Shown here one piece after another: positions 23,195 through 34,789 of a stretch of DNA of 64,000 nucleotides; positions within the stretch are counted from its first letter, which is position 1, and each line of letters starts with the position of its first letter. The position numbers were made by a program, and so were the translations under genes. A model generated the notes under the pieces. It was not told the origin of the DNA. It searched no databases and was given only the letters and a program-made list of their open reading frames with translations. This DNA is from Emydura subglobosa (taxonomy: Eukaryota > Chordata > Testudines > Chelidae), in contig ML679989.1 of NCBI GenBank assembly GCA_007922225.1, positions 16,681,974 through 16,745,973 of the forward strand, written 5' to 3'.

Positions 23195-24189
23195 TTTTGA
23201 TGTCCCTATGCCTCAGCTCTCTGTCTGCATGGTGGGGAGAGCAGTGATTCTCTATCTTAAGGGCTGTTGTGAGGATAACACATTCAGGACTGTGAGGTGC
23301 TCTGATACTATGGCAAAGGGGGTCCTATTAGTTCCATAGATACAATATTCCTGAGCAGGTCAAGGGAATAAAAGAAGTCTCAGTGTAGAAAGAAAATTAA
23401 GGCCATGCCACATGGAAACCATTCAGCATAATCCTGGATTTAAAATTCAGCTCTTCCAAAGATAGAAAGTCAATTGCACTCGAAAGAGAAATAAACCCAG
23501 AACTAGATTGAAAATCTATTTTTATCTCTGCATGAGAGAACAGAACCGGAGCTGGGACTTGAAAGCACAGGCCTCTCCCTTCTCACCCTACAGGGTAGAA
23601 TAGAAAAAACTAAATGCTGGCTAGTAGCTCATTATGCACCAAGCCCATTTATTATAGCACATAAAAGTCTTCTCCATCCTCTGCCTTGGAAAGGGCAGCT
23701 GCTGCTGCTAAAATAAAACAATATAATTTTAAACTACACAAAAAAAAAAAAAATAGATTCTAAAGTTGGAAGATGGCAACAGGACGAGCAGCCAGTCTAG
23801 TGTTCCATGAGTATTACGGGCAGGCAGGGCTTAGCGCCTCAGCTCTGATCCCAGCTCTTTCCTAAAATACCACATTCAAAGGCTGTTTATACCCAGAGCC
23901 CATGTGTTATTAACAACAAGCTGCAAAAAGTAGGAAATCAAAACATTCTGGGAGTTTATTCCCAGCACTGATACCTCGTCCTCTCCTGGGTTCTGAGCAA
24001 ATCCCTCAGCTTCAACACTCCCATCTGTTAAAAGGGAGGGAAATACCTCCTTCCCTCCGTGGGACTTACACAGATTATCCATTGTTTGGAAAGTTCTTTG
24101 AATAGGACAAAACCCGTTCACGCAGCCTCTTTCCTGGTGTACTTTTCCTGCACCGGGGGCGGGGAAAGGCCCACAACTGCTTTTCCCCA

Positions 24190-24420
24190 TGCATCACATG
24201 GAACATAGGAATTGCCAGCCTGGTACAGACCTGTGGTGCACCTTGACTAGTGTCTTGTCTCCAACATTAGCCAGTACCAGCTGATTCAGAGGAAGGTTGA
24301 AGAAATGCTGCTGCAGATGGTTGTAGAATAGTCTGCCCCTAGGCAAAACCCCTTCCTAACTCCTGTTCATTAGATTTTGACAGATGCCCTGAAGCGGGAG
24401 AGTGTAAACCTGGCCCTTAC
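24190..24420 (-). mobile_element. CR1-like LINE 3' end, antisense
   Basis: The plus strand reads 'ggaacataggaattgccagc' and 'ctggtacagacctgtggtgc', the reverse complement of the 'gacccagtatggcaattcct' type of CR1/L3 end. It continues with typical 3'UTR text up to 'caaaaccccttcctaac'. Confidence 0.6.
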
Positions 24421-25164
24421 AAAAGTATCATTTGGACCCTAAATTTGCTTCCTATGTAGTTAGGCAGTACAATTGCAATCTGAGTCCAAATCAGAAGCAA
24501 AAGCAATTATCTGCTTATCCGGATCAAGCGAAAGCAAAGTAGGAAGTGAAAACCCACTCAACTCTTAGCGCCTGGTGCTTTACTGAACTCCTAAAGGGGA
24601 GTGGGGAGAGATGGAAAAAAGAAGAAAAGTTAGAAGTCAGCTGTGCACAAATCCTTTGTGACTGGTTCTAGCACCTGCTCAGAGACAATGAGCCTCACCT
24701 GACCTTGCAATAAGGCCAAGAGCAGAACTACTACACTGCAGGAGCTTTGGGAAAAACAAATCCCTTCTGTTACTAGATAAAGAGTCCATGCCCTGCAACA
24801 GAAGGCCCCCCTCTCTGTTCCCCCTGCCCCTTCCCAGAGATAACAGATTCCCAGTCAATCCTGACAACAAAAGCCTCAGTTAATGAGCACTGACAGGAAG
24901 AATGTGAAGGGATAAGTAGTCCAGGCTCTGCTGTCAATACCTCACTCCTGCCTATCTCCAGCAACTTGTTCATGCCAGGCTTCTGGAACCAGCCCCTGGG
25001 CTCTTTGGCTTCAGAGCAGTTCAGGCAGCTGCTGCTTGTCTGTCAATGCAGCAAATCCTCCTTCAGCAGCCGTCGTGGAAATCGATGCACTTCTCTGTCT
25101 CAAGAGCCCTAGAAAGCAGAGCCAGTGGAATCAGTGGTTCAAATACTCAGGGAAACAGCTCTCT

Positions 25165-25575
25165 ACTAGAGCTGGGCAGGAAACGGTTTTCCCACCCCAT
25201 TAATATCTTCAAGAGTTCAAAGGTTTTTCCCCCATCTCAAATCAGGCCAAAAAGTCAAAATCTTGAAAATATTAATGAACCAAAGCACTTTTTTTTTTCT
25301 GGCTTGGGTCAATCGAAACGTTTCATTTGGGTCATGTGTTGTGATTGACTTTTCCTTTTAAAATTCTTAATCTAATGTCCTTAAATTTCTCAATGAAGTC
25401 ATTTTGACCCAGAAAAAACAGGATGTTTTGTGTTGAAAGTGCCTAAACAAAACACTGAAAATTCCAATGGTTTTTTCCCCTCAGGAAATTCAGACTCTGT
25501 TTCATGAACTGTTTCAACAAATTGGCATTTTTCAATTAAAAAGATTTCTGCAAAAATTCCCATCTTGCGCTACTC
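25165..25575. repeat. AT-rich 'AGAGCTGGGC' dispersed repeat, copy 4
   Basis: It starts 'tagagctgggcaggaaacgg' and contains 'tctcaaatcaggccaaaaag' and 'attttgacccagaaaaaaca'. It is the best match to the copy at 6190. Confidence 0.55.
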
Positions 25576-25856
25576 TCTACATTGTGGTGTGTTTCCTTCA
25601 GTAACAAAACCCCAGAGGGGACCAGCAGCAGAGGAGGACTTTACGCTGCAGATTCTGGGAGATGACTATGGAGTAGCTTAGGGTGTGTCTGATCCATTTG
25701 CTACTGTGGAAAATCAAAATATTCAACCCATGGCCACCCCTTGTGGCTAAGGCAGTGTGACAGCTATTTTTGCTCCCTTGGAATTTACTAATGGTGTCCA
25801 GATGCTGGACTTGGAATATGAATACACTGCAAGCCTTAATTATTAAAGGTCTAAAC

Positions 25857-26043
25857 TTTCAAGAGTGACTAGAGTGATTTTGGGTTTTCACCATTTTTAG
25901 CTGCCAAATTTGAGACACCTTAAAGGGTCTAATTTTCAAAGGGCAGGTGGTTGGGATTTCCTAAAGACCAAGACCACTTAAGGTGCTGTAAGCTGGGCTT
26001 CCATCAGCTGAGGTACCCAAAATCACTCTAGTCACTCTAGAAA
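25857..26043. mobile_element. 187-bp MITE-like unit with 24-bp perfect terminal inverted repeats
   Basis: Positions 25862-25885 and 26015-26038 are exact inverted copies (AGAGTGACTAGAGTGATTTT then GGGT). After one mismatch the stem continues for four more pairs. The interior is 'aaatttgagacaccttaaag' and similar, and also resembles the text at about 50610-50745. No ORF is visible. Confidence 0.7.
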
Positions 26044-26710
26044 AATATATGCATCAGGGTCAAACTTAGACCAGCCAAAGAAAGGAGCCAACAATCTAGA
26101 CCCAGATGTACCTTTATAACACAGTGTGTGACTTAATACATCACCACTGAGAGTCCAATTCAAGAAAAGGGCAGAAAGATAATCATTTAAAAAGCCATCC
26201 CCTGGTAAACAGCAGCTCTTCTGACCTTTCACAAGGTCAATGGATCTATAACCACATGGTCACAGCAAGACACCAGTACGACATGATAAACCAGGGAGGT
26301 ACAGTGCTTTGTAAAGGAGCTAGAACAGGAGCAGAGAAGTCATCTTTCAAACTGAAAACATATTGAAATATTGCAAGCATATGGTAAACAATAAAAGGCA
26401 ACATGAGCATGGAAACTGAGAGCCTGCAGAAGGTCAACTAATAAAACATTTAATACTGGTTGTTATTCACTCTTGATGATGACACATGGCATGGCTGAAT
26501 GGAATTGTGTTTTATTTTGTTATAAGGAAAAACAAAGTTAAAAACCAGGCAGAGATTCCTCCCCAACTCACACTTTTTAAAAAAAATTAGTAGTAAGAAG
26601 CAAAATGCACATCTGAAATGATGTACCAGAAACCATCTAACAACATCCAATCCAGTCTGAATTCAGTTCTGTCCATTTCAGATGGCTGAGATATTAGAAG
26701 GTCTATAATT

Positions 26711-27023
26711 AGAGCTGACAAAAAAAATTGGTGAAAGTAAATTAGCCAAAACATGCATTTTTTGAGGCACAGAAACAATTCACAAATTCAGGTCAAATTT
26801 GGCAAATAGTTACATCTGAAAAACAAAATGAAAACAACAATTTCAGAAGCATTGTTTCCAGTCAACCGCAAACATTTTGTTTGACCCAAATTATTTTTTT
26901 CCTCAAGTTTTTCATTTTATCCAGAAAAATCAGTGTCGGATGGAAGTTAACCAATTTTTCTTCTGATTTTTTGGTTGAACCACAAACCAAAAAAAACCAA
27001 AAATCAATTATTTGCTCAGCTCT
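26711..27023. repeat. AT-rich 'AGAGCTGA' element with both termini
   Basis: The left end is 'agagctgacaaaaaaaattg' and the right end 'aattatttgctcagctct'. The terminal eight or so bases are inverted (AGAGCTGA against TCAGCTCT). This copy is the clearest evidence that the family is a transposon-like unit of about 310 bp. A target duplication is not clear. Confidence 0.6.
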
Positions 27024-28052
27024 ATTTATAATAGAAATTAGAGCTGATCCTTCGTTGCACCATCTCAAACAAGTTGCAGAGAGAGGGACAGCTCCTCATT
27101 TGCTCAAACTCTTTCAGTCAAATGTCCAAGATTCCAGATTGGTCTTTACCCAAGAAGCATATAGTCAGAGATGCTGGAGAGCACTGCTGGGGCAGAAAAC
27201 TGCCAGTGTTTATTCCATCAGGTCTGGTCTTTATCATACAGGGAGCATGCGGCAAGAACAAACAGTTTGCTTACAAGCTATTGAGTGTCAAGCAACTTGC
27301 TGGAATTGAACTCTGTGACTCCCACAGCTGTTAATGGTGAGCAAGCAGTCAAATCTCCCATTAACCACTTTGAAAAGTTACTCTTAAGAGGGCCATCCAG
27401 CGAGAGAGTTGGTTCAAAGACATTAAAACAAAGATAAACAGCAAAGGGATTTTTTGTCTTTCATTGCATCCTTTATGGCTCCATGGATATGTATCCCAAC
27501 CCCTACTACTCCCCTCCCAATCAAAATACATTTTCTGTTCTTCCTCACTACCAGAAATATCATGGTTTGATCTCCTCTGTTTCACTGGGAGAACTCCTTG
27601 GAGGACTAATGGGATAATGACAGCATAAAACACTGAAGCCTGATCATCAGCTTTTCCAGATTTCAAGTGGCAGCAGGGTTTTTTTTTTTTGCTGAAACTC
27701 CGAGGCTGTCTTTATCCACCATAAATCAATTAAGGACCCAGATACAATCTGATTTACTTTGTAGTTCACATAAAACAAACCTGTAGAACCCACAGCTTGT
27801 TTTTGCAGTTATATAAACCATGTACTTAAGGGCCTAATCCTGTGAATGCTTATGCATGTGAGTAACTTCACGGATGGGACTAATCCTATTCAGTTTGCTC
27901 AGCTGTGTAAGCATTTGCAAGATCAGGGCAGCGATAAAAGTTTGATTAGTTCCATCCATTTATCCTCTTCTTATTTGGTGCTGTAGCAAAGGGAATCATG
28001 TGGTTTCTTATTTGGCCACATTGCCAGTTGGAATTGCTTTAAGTTACTTTTA

Positions 28053-30516
28053 GCCCTGGTCTACACTAGAGAGTTTGGCCGACAAACCAATCCTGGTGTA
28101 CATACTGCAATGACCCTTTTGTTGACAAGATAAAACCACCTCGATGAGAGGCATCAAGCTTTTTGCGACAATGTTTTAGCGACAAAGCGGCAATGTAGAC
28201 ACTGCTGTATGTTTTTGTCGTGGTAAATGGCCTCCGGAAATGTCCCACAGTGCCAATCCTGACCACTCTGGACATTCATTTGCACTCCGCTGCTCCGCAG
28301 TCACCCGCCCCTTCCACCCGGAAACTTGTGGGAAGTTTTGAAATTGTTATTCCATTTCCTGCTTGGTCAGCGTGGAGAGCTTGCATCTCATCTTCCCAAC
28401 TAACCATGGCGGCTCCACGCAGCAAACGCTCTCCCACTTAGAAGACACCGGAGCTACTGGACCTGATCAGCATTTGGGGGGAGTCTGCCGTGCAGTCCCA
28501 GCTCTGCTCTAGCAAAGGAACTTTGATACCTACGGCCAGGTTTCTCATGCCTTGGCGGAGAAGGGCTGTGAATGGGACACGCTGCAGTGCTGAGCTAACA
28601 TCAAGGAGCGGCGGCAGAGCTACCACAAGGCCATGGAGGCAAACCACAGCTCTGGTGCAGCGCCAATGAGCTGCCGCTTCTACAAAGAGCTGGAATCCAT
28701 CCTCAGCGGCGACCCCACATTCACCCCAAGACGCCCATAGATACCCCGGAGCCAAGAGATACTGGACTGAACCCTGACAAAGAGGTCATCAACGAGGAAG
28801 TGGCGCTGGAGGATGACCAGGAGGCAGGGAACAGTTTGGTTGCTGAGGGTGGGAGTCAGGAGCTGTTCTCGACCCCAGAAGGCTACAGCCAGCCCCAGCC
28901 GTTCAGCTCAGGCACTCAGGATGCAGGAGAGGGAAGCTCTGGTAAGTGTTTGGAAGCTGATGCTGCTTGTGTACTGGAGGCAGGGGGGTTGTTAGCTTGG
29001 CTAAAACATACAGGTAAGTGAAGGGATAGAAATGCACAGGAGTAGCTGTGTTTGCATGTGCTTTCCAGTTCCCTTGCGCATCTAGGCAGTACGGCTGAGA
29101 AGCACGTTAACGCACGCTGAGATTTTGTGGGTATCCTCTGGTGTGACCTCTAGGAAACTTTCTGGGAGGTACTCCCCGATTCTCTGCCGCAGATTCCTGG
29201 GCAGCGCAGCTGTGTTTCTGCCCCCATTGTAGGTCGCTTTCCCATGCCAATTGGCAATCACTTGAGTGGAGACCAAATCAGCACACGGTCGTGCAGCATA
29301 GCGACCCGGTTTGAAGCTGCTTGAGTGGAGGAGATGCATCCTAGCATCCTTGCTGACTCTAAGGAGCGAGATATCTGCTTCTATGGCCCTGCTTGTGGAG
29401 AATGGTGGCACAATTTGAAATTTATTTTCCCTGTGTACAAGCGAGCACCCGCCCAGAACTCAGACTTACTTGGATGGTCTGCCCCCGCCCCCAACTCACC
29501 ATTCTCAGGATGATCAAGGAGCTGTACTCTGTGCAGGGGGACAGTGAGAATGAGGTGTGTTTCACAGTGATTCATGTGTACTGCTATAATGGTTTTTCTC
29601 ACTGTTGTTCTTACACAGATGTGACCTTTGCAGCCAAGGCCCCTACACCGGCGGTCCGCCTACAACTGATAAGGAAGCGACCCTGGAGAAGCAAGGAGGA
29701 GATGTTCCAGGAACTCCTCCTGTCCTCTGAGGCATCCGAGAGAGAGAAAAGGGTATGGAGACAATCAATGTCAGAATCTCAGAAGCTGGATAGACAGGAA
29801 CAGAAGGAAAACCAGCAGAAAAATTTAGCTGGCTATGAGCGCATGATCAAGGCCATGGAAAATTAGACAGACCTTCTAAAAAGAATAGTGTTATTGCAGA
29901 CACAGCTCATACAAGCTCAGCCCCCACTTCAGCTGCAACAGAACTTCTTTCCCTGCACTCCACCAACTCCCCCTACACATTCTTACCAAAGTCACGGGAC
30001 ATCTCGCTACCCCCTCCATTCTACCCCCTCAGACAGCTATGAGAACGACAGATGGACTTACACACAACTGGCACTGCCACCCACTACTTTCTCCCCTTTA
30101 GGATTTGTGTTGTGTGATGTTTTGTGTTTAATAATAAAAGTAAGCTCTCAAAACAAGCAGCACTCTTTATTTATGTGTTGAACATGATATGTGCACCTGT
30201 CACTGACACACACGTACAGCAACGCAATGAATGATGGTACGGAAACGCAATGCACCATGGAACATTAAGCCAGCCCCTATGCTGCTTTGCGCTCCTCTCC
30301 CCCATCCCAGAATTCCTAGTGGCAGAAGCTGCCAAGATGCATGGTGGGATAGCTGCCCACGATGCACTGCTCTCACTGTCAATACTACAGCACCAAGTGT
30401 TTGTATTTTTGTGACAAAATGAGTGTTGTGTGGACGGGCACAAGCGCTGTAATTATAGCGCTTTATCGTCACTCAAAAAACTATTGTCAAAAAAACTGTC
30501 TAGTGTACACAAGGCC
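28053..30516 (+). mobile_element. Complete PIF/Harbinger-type element carrying a Myb-like gene
   Basis: The left end GCCCTGGTCTACACTAG and the right end CTAGTGTACACAAGGCC are inverted repeats of 17 bp with about three differences. TTA lies immediately outside both ends (28050-28052 and 30517-30519), the TWA target duplication of PIF/Harbinger. The interior carries a Myb/SANT-like protein pseudogene but no transposase, so it would have depended on a transposase supplied elsewhere. It sits inside the large collagen intron in opposite orientation to the gene. Confidence 0.8.
28406..29866 (+). pseudogene. Myb/SANT-like DNA-binding protein pseudogene of the Harbinger element
   Basis: The reading starts at ATG 28406 (MAAPRSKRSPT, then a TAG). 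In shifting frames it continues with LLDLISIWG, then ANIKERRQSYHKAMEANHSS and SCRFYKELESILSGDPT. This order fits the trihelix Myb/SANT-like domain in many turtle MSANTD- and ZSCAN20-like loci. A donor (TCTG|GTAAGT, 28941/28942) and an acceptor (CTTACACAG| before 29619) define one intron. The second exon reads RPWRSKEEMFQELLLSSEAS and then a charged, coiled-coil-like tail ending in TAG at 29866. An early stop, a second in-frame stop near 28590 and a frameshift near 28735 make it non-functional. The intact protein would bind element DNA and recruit a Harbinger transposase. Confidence 0.75.
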
Positions 30517-30965
30517 TTAGTTTTGAAGGAGACTAATAGGCCTTTGAGTTTTGTGGACCATAAGAACAAGACCATTATTGTTTTTATGGCAACCCGCATG
30601 ATATCTTCATAAGATAGGACTTCCCTTCCAGATCAAGTGGGAGGAGGAGTTTAGCTGTGATGACAGACCTACTTTAAAGTATGCTTCCGTCTATCGGAGT
30701 GCTCAGACCTTACCCATTGCCATAGAAACAGACCCCAAGGCACACTGCAAGGAGGTTCTGTTGTGCCTTCTATTGGTCTTTTATTACACAAGTGCGCAGG
30801 TTAGGGCTGAAACCTTCACTCAAAAAAGCCAAACATCAGGCAGATGAGGAAAAAGCTCAGAGGCTGATGTTTGCGAGTGCAGGCCTGCCTTAGCTTTTCA
30901 GTTTCTTAGAACTGCAGGCAAACCCCTGGAATGGAGCAAGGATGGGTTTGGGTGCCAGAGTCTTA

Positions 30966-31243
30966 GGCTTGGTCCGTACTACAGCCTTATATCGGCATAA
31001 TGTTGTCGCTCAGGGGGGTGGAAAATCCATGTCTGAGTGACGCAGTTACACCAACCCGGCTCCTGGAGGAGAAAGCTCTATGTTGATGGGAGGGCTTCTC
31101 CTGTCCACATAGCCACCACTTCTTGGGGAGGTGGAATACCAATGCCAATGGGAGAAGGTCTCCCATTGGTGCAGATAGAGTCTTAACTAAGTGCTACATT
31201 GGCACAGCTGCGCTACTGCAGCGCTGTGTGTATAGACAAGCCC
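30966..31243. mobile_element. Harbinger-type MITE, 278 bp, with TTA target duplication
   Basis: The left end GGCTTGGTCCGTACTACAG and the right end CTGTGTGTATAGACAAGCCC are imperfect inverted repeats. TTA flanks both sides (30963-30965 and 31244-31246). It lies 450 bp from the full Harbinger element and has related but distinct termini. Confidence 0.7.
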
Positions 31244-31251
31244 TTAGATTC

Positions 31252-31500
31252 ATAGATTCCAAGGCCAGGAGGGACCGTTGTGATCATCTAGTCTGATCTC
31301 CTGTATAACACAGGCCAGAGAAGTTCCCCTAAATCATTCCTAGAGCAGATCTTTTAGAAAAACAGCCAATCTTGATTTAAAAATGGTCAGTGCTGGAGAA
31401 TCCACATGACCCTTAGTAAGCTGTTCCAATGGTTAATTATTCTCACTGTTAAAAATCTACACCGTATTTCCAGTCTGAATTTGTCCAGCTTTGTCTTAGC
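31252..31500 (-). mobile_element. CR1 LINE 3' end, antisense
   Basis: The plus strand begins 'attcatagattccaaggcca' and 'ggagggaccgttgtgatcat', the reverse complement of the conserved CR1 end. It then runs into the antisense of the C-terminal ORF2 region ('ctgttccaatggttaattat'). Confidence 0.75.
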
Positions 31501-31514
31501 TACACAGAAGCTCC

Positions 31515-31562
31515 AAATCTTTCTTTCCTTCTTTCTTTTTCTTTTTCTCTCTCTCTCTCAAC
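31515..31562. repeat. Pyrimidine microsatellite (TTTC/CT)n
   Basis: An impure run of 'ctttcctt', 'cttttt' and then (CT)n directly follows the CR1 fragment on the plus strand. Confidence 0.8.
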
Positions 31563-33534
31563 AACCACCAGTAACTGGTCTTGAACCAGTTTGAATTTTT
31601 AACCTGGATTACCCCCCAGTGCAGACCTTGCCTTAATTTTTCAAAAGCACCTAAATGACTTAGCAAACCAATTGCCATTGAAAGCCAATGAGACGTAGGT
31701 CTCCTAAACACCTGTGGGATGGCTGTAAAACAAAGACTTCAGTTCCTATTTCATTCGGGTACTTTTGAAATTTTACCCAGGGCCTAGCCAAACCACCCAC
31801 CTGGGTACAAAATAGCACAGTCACAATTACTCAGGAGAGCAAGGGGTGGAGGAAGGATAAGAGAAACACGTCTTGCTGTCTCTGTCCCGTTTTACTAGTA
31901 TGCAATGATCCCCTCTTAAAATGACTATTAAAGCCAGTTGACCCAACTGCTCCCTCTTGAGAAATAATGTAAATATGACAAGCAGAATTATCCAACTCCT
32001 TAAGGGCTGGGAGGATGGATGAAGGAAACACACATTGCCAGTACTTCCCTGGATCTAAATTGCTAACTTTGCCCAGAGACACACACTGAGGATCTTATAC
32101 CCTTGAACCATGGAGACATCTATTTATGGCATCAGCTCCACACAATTAATCTAGTCCTTTTTGTACCCATCCACTTACATGGTTGCACCCAGCACCACCA
32201 CTGTAGTAACCAAGCCCTTTATAATATGCAATTAGTTATCCTAATTAGCAGTTAATGAAAACGCCGGAGCTTCCATCCACCCTTAAAAAAATACAGAGTC
32301 TTGAAAACGGAAATTACAAACTGAAGTTTATCGGAAAGGCGCCTCTCTGCAGCAGCTGACCTGCTCCTCATTATTTTTCAAACCACCACATTTTATATAT
32401 ATAATATCAGAGTTAAAGATCCTCAGGAGTCTCTGGTTTTGATTAAGTGCTTGAAAAATTAAACTTGACCCAGCTCCAGAATCTCATTATCCTTCCCCTT
32501 TGGGTATGTGAAGTTCACCGGCTTTCTTACTATGGCAGAATCTCACTAATTCACACTAACCAGTAGGAAAAGCCACTGAGAACAAGCCAGGTTTGCGAAA
32601 GAGCAAGGGAAGCAGACAGATAGACTAGAGAAGGAGAACGCGTCACAAGCTAGGATGCTCATTTGGAGAATTGTGAAGCAGCGTTATTCGTGGCAATTCA
32701 TAGTTTGCATGGAACATCAATCTTCTCCAACGTATTCTGAGAAATTTTATGGCACAGTTTTTCAGAGCGGCGCATGCTTGGATTTGGATGGATACCTCAA
32801 TTGCACATGCATTCAGACTAAACAGTGTGTTCAAAATACAGGTAGAATTAGGTACACACTTCTGAATATCTACATTTATATATTTTGATAAAATTAATGA
32901 CATTGTGAGAGTGTGAGACCATGCCACAGGATTCTTTTGCTGTGACCTATTGGATGTTGAGAAATAATAAATAGTACACAGTTTCAAAAGCTATTCACAC
33001 TTCAACTATTTGAATTTCCATCTCTGGGTTAAACGTTTTCCGCTACTATTAGAAAAATGACTTTGGCATTCCCCCTCATCCCAATACCGAGAAAAGTTTT
33101 GGTAGTTATAAAATGAATGGGGGCACTGGTCTGGCAGTTTCTGCCTTCCCAAATACTCTATGACAGGAGGAGTGGCAGCAGGATTGAATCTTCCTGGGGC
33201 AGATCTTTGAAATCCCATATCAGTGGAGGAAGTGGTAGCCAGAGTCCATTCTCCGGCTCCCCCTAAGTCAACTTCAGATTTCACCATCTTCCCATCATCA
33301 TCATCATCTCCTTCTCCTCCCCTATTTACAAGAACTCCAGGCAGCACTGGCTAACCTACAGATCATTTCTATTTCTACTGTCACGTGTGACGCACGTTCA
33401 CAGCCGCAACTTGTGCAGCCATTTGATTCATTCAACCAACGCCTTACCAGCCTCTCAGTCCATCGTCAAAGTTTAAACACTCAAAACATGCACCTAAAAA
33501 CTCCAAACAACTCCATAATCTTATTGCTGCTGTC

Positions 33535-33665
33535 CTGCTTTCCCCTCTTACTGTTTAGCATGGGGCGTGCTAGCTCTATATTTTTGCTGGAAGCTCTTCA
33601 GGACACGAATCTTGTCTAGTGTTTGTTTTGAAAGCATCTAGCACACTTTTGGGGTGCTTGGGAAA
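33535..33665 (+). repeat. SINE tail, diverged
   Basis: 'ggacacgaatcttgtctagt' and 'tctagcacacttttggggtg' correspond to the SINE's 'cagggactgtcttctt...cctagcacaa' tail. The head is missing. Confidence 0.4.
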
Positions 33666-34254
33666 AATATCAACCAACAATCGTATCCCAGGCTGTGCAA
33701 TATGGTCTTTTACCTGCTAATTAATGATGTAGCCAAAACAATCCATTTGTTTCCTTGAGAAATGTCATAACATATTGATGCATCAATGAAATCTCGGAAA
33801 CCGCTCCCACCCCCCCAAACTGCTCCCCAAAAGGGATTATCCCTGTACACATCCCCCAAACTGAACTGGGAAAGTCATACCTGAGTGTAGGATTCCTGGA
33901 TTTCATTGGTTTCTTTTGGCACCTACATAATCAGGAAAAGAAAGAGAGAAATAGAACATCACTACCTCAGTTGCTGAATTTATTTAAGCAAGTAATTGTT
34001 GATGGGCTCTGCTATTTACATAGGTTAAGAGTCTACTGGGTAACAGAGCTGGTTTTTGTAAAAAGTCCTTCCTTCCAGCATGGATTTTCATGCTTCTCGC
34101 TGCATGAGCAGGACTGGGGAATTTGCTTGGTACTTTAACATCTGTGCTTCATTGTACACATTTAGCCGTTTTCTTGTTGCTATTCTGGAGTAAAGGTCCG
34201 GGAGCTTTTCTCCTGGAACACAGGTATTTTACTACTCAGCCCTAGGAAAGGCTA

Positions 34255-34440
34255 ACAATGGGTGGGGACCACAAAGACCTGGGCTTTATTCCTAGCTCTT
34301 CCAGTGCAACCTTGGACAAGATCATCTCTGGGTCACAGTTCCCCTTCTGTAAAATGGAGCCTACACTAGCCTTCCTCATGGGATTGTGGCAAGTGTTAGA
34401 TAATAGATCTGCAGAGAAATGTGAGCAAGGAAAGTGTCAT
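34255..34440 (+). repeat. SINE, body and tail
   Basis: 'aagacctgggctttattcct', 'ccttggacaagatcatctct' and 'ttccccttctgtaaaatgga' are in SINE order. The tRNA A-box part is not clear. Confidence 0.55.
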
Positions 34441-34498
34441 CTAATGTGCCAGTACCATGGTTGCCAGGGATGACTGTGAGTAACACTTGTGCTGTAAC

Positions 34499-34789
34499 TT
34501 GGTGCTTATCTACAAGAACATTTAATTCATGGAAAGCTCGGATGAGAATCAACCTCGCATTAGCCTGCCGCAGACTAACTGTACAGGTGGACCCTTGCTG
34601 ACGTGCAATAGCAGTTCGCTAATGTGCTTTGATTTAGTCTCGTTTGCAAGAGGACTTGACCAGAGTCCATTAACAAACCATTAATGCATGTCACCATCAG
34701 GGTCCTCTCAGACAGTTGGTCTGTGGTAGGCTAGCCCGGGGTAGCTGCACATCCCAGCCTTCGGTGAACTAAATGCTTTTATGGACAAG
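34499..34789. mobile_element. Probable Harbinger-type MITE
   Basis: The left end 'cttggtgcttatctacaaga' and the right end 'cttttatggacaagtcctt' are weakly inverted. The interior has the 'ggtagctgcacatcccagcc' type of MITE text. No clear target duplication was found. Confidence 0.35.

Larger units (their letters stand above)
21985..23345 (+). repeat. SINE split by a nested MITE
   Basis: The SINE begins at about 21985 ('tggtggttagcctgggacag', 'cctgggtttcaattctctgt') and runs to 'cttgaggcaaatcacttt' at 22067. It resumes at about 23198 with 'tgtccctatgcctcagctct' and continues to 'gaggtgctctgatactatgg'. The break falls in the usual 'caaatcactt...ctctgtgcctcag' part of the family. Everything between is a later insertion. 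Confidence 0.65.

Noticed and set aside
33006..33347. Minus-strand open frame with an Asp run and Ser/Thr-rich text, possibly another linker exon
   Set aside because: The composition suits the linker, but the nearest acceptor gives the wrong phase and no good donor follows. It could only work with an unseen partner exon.
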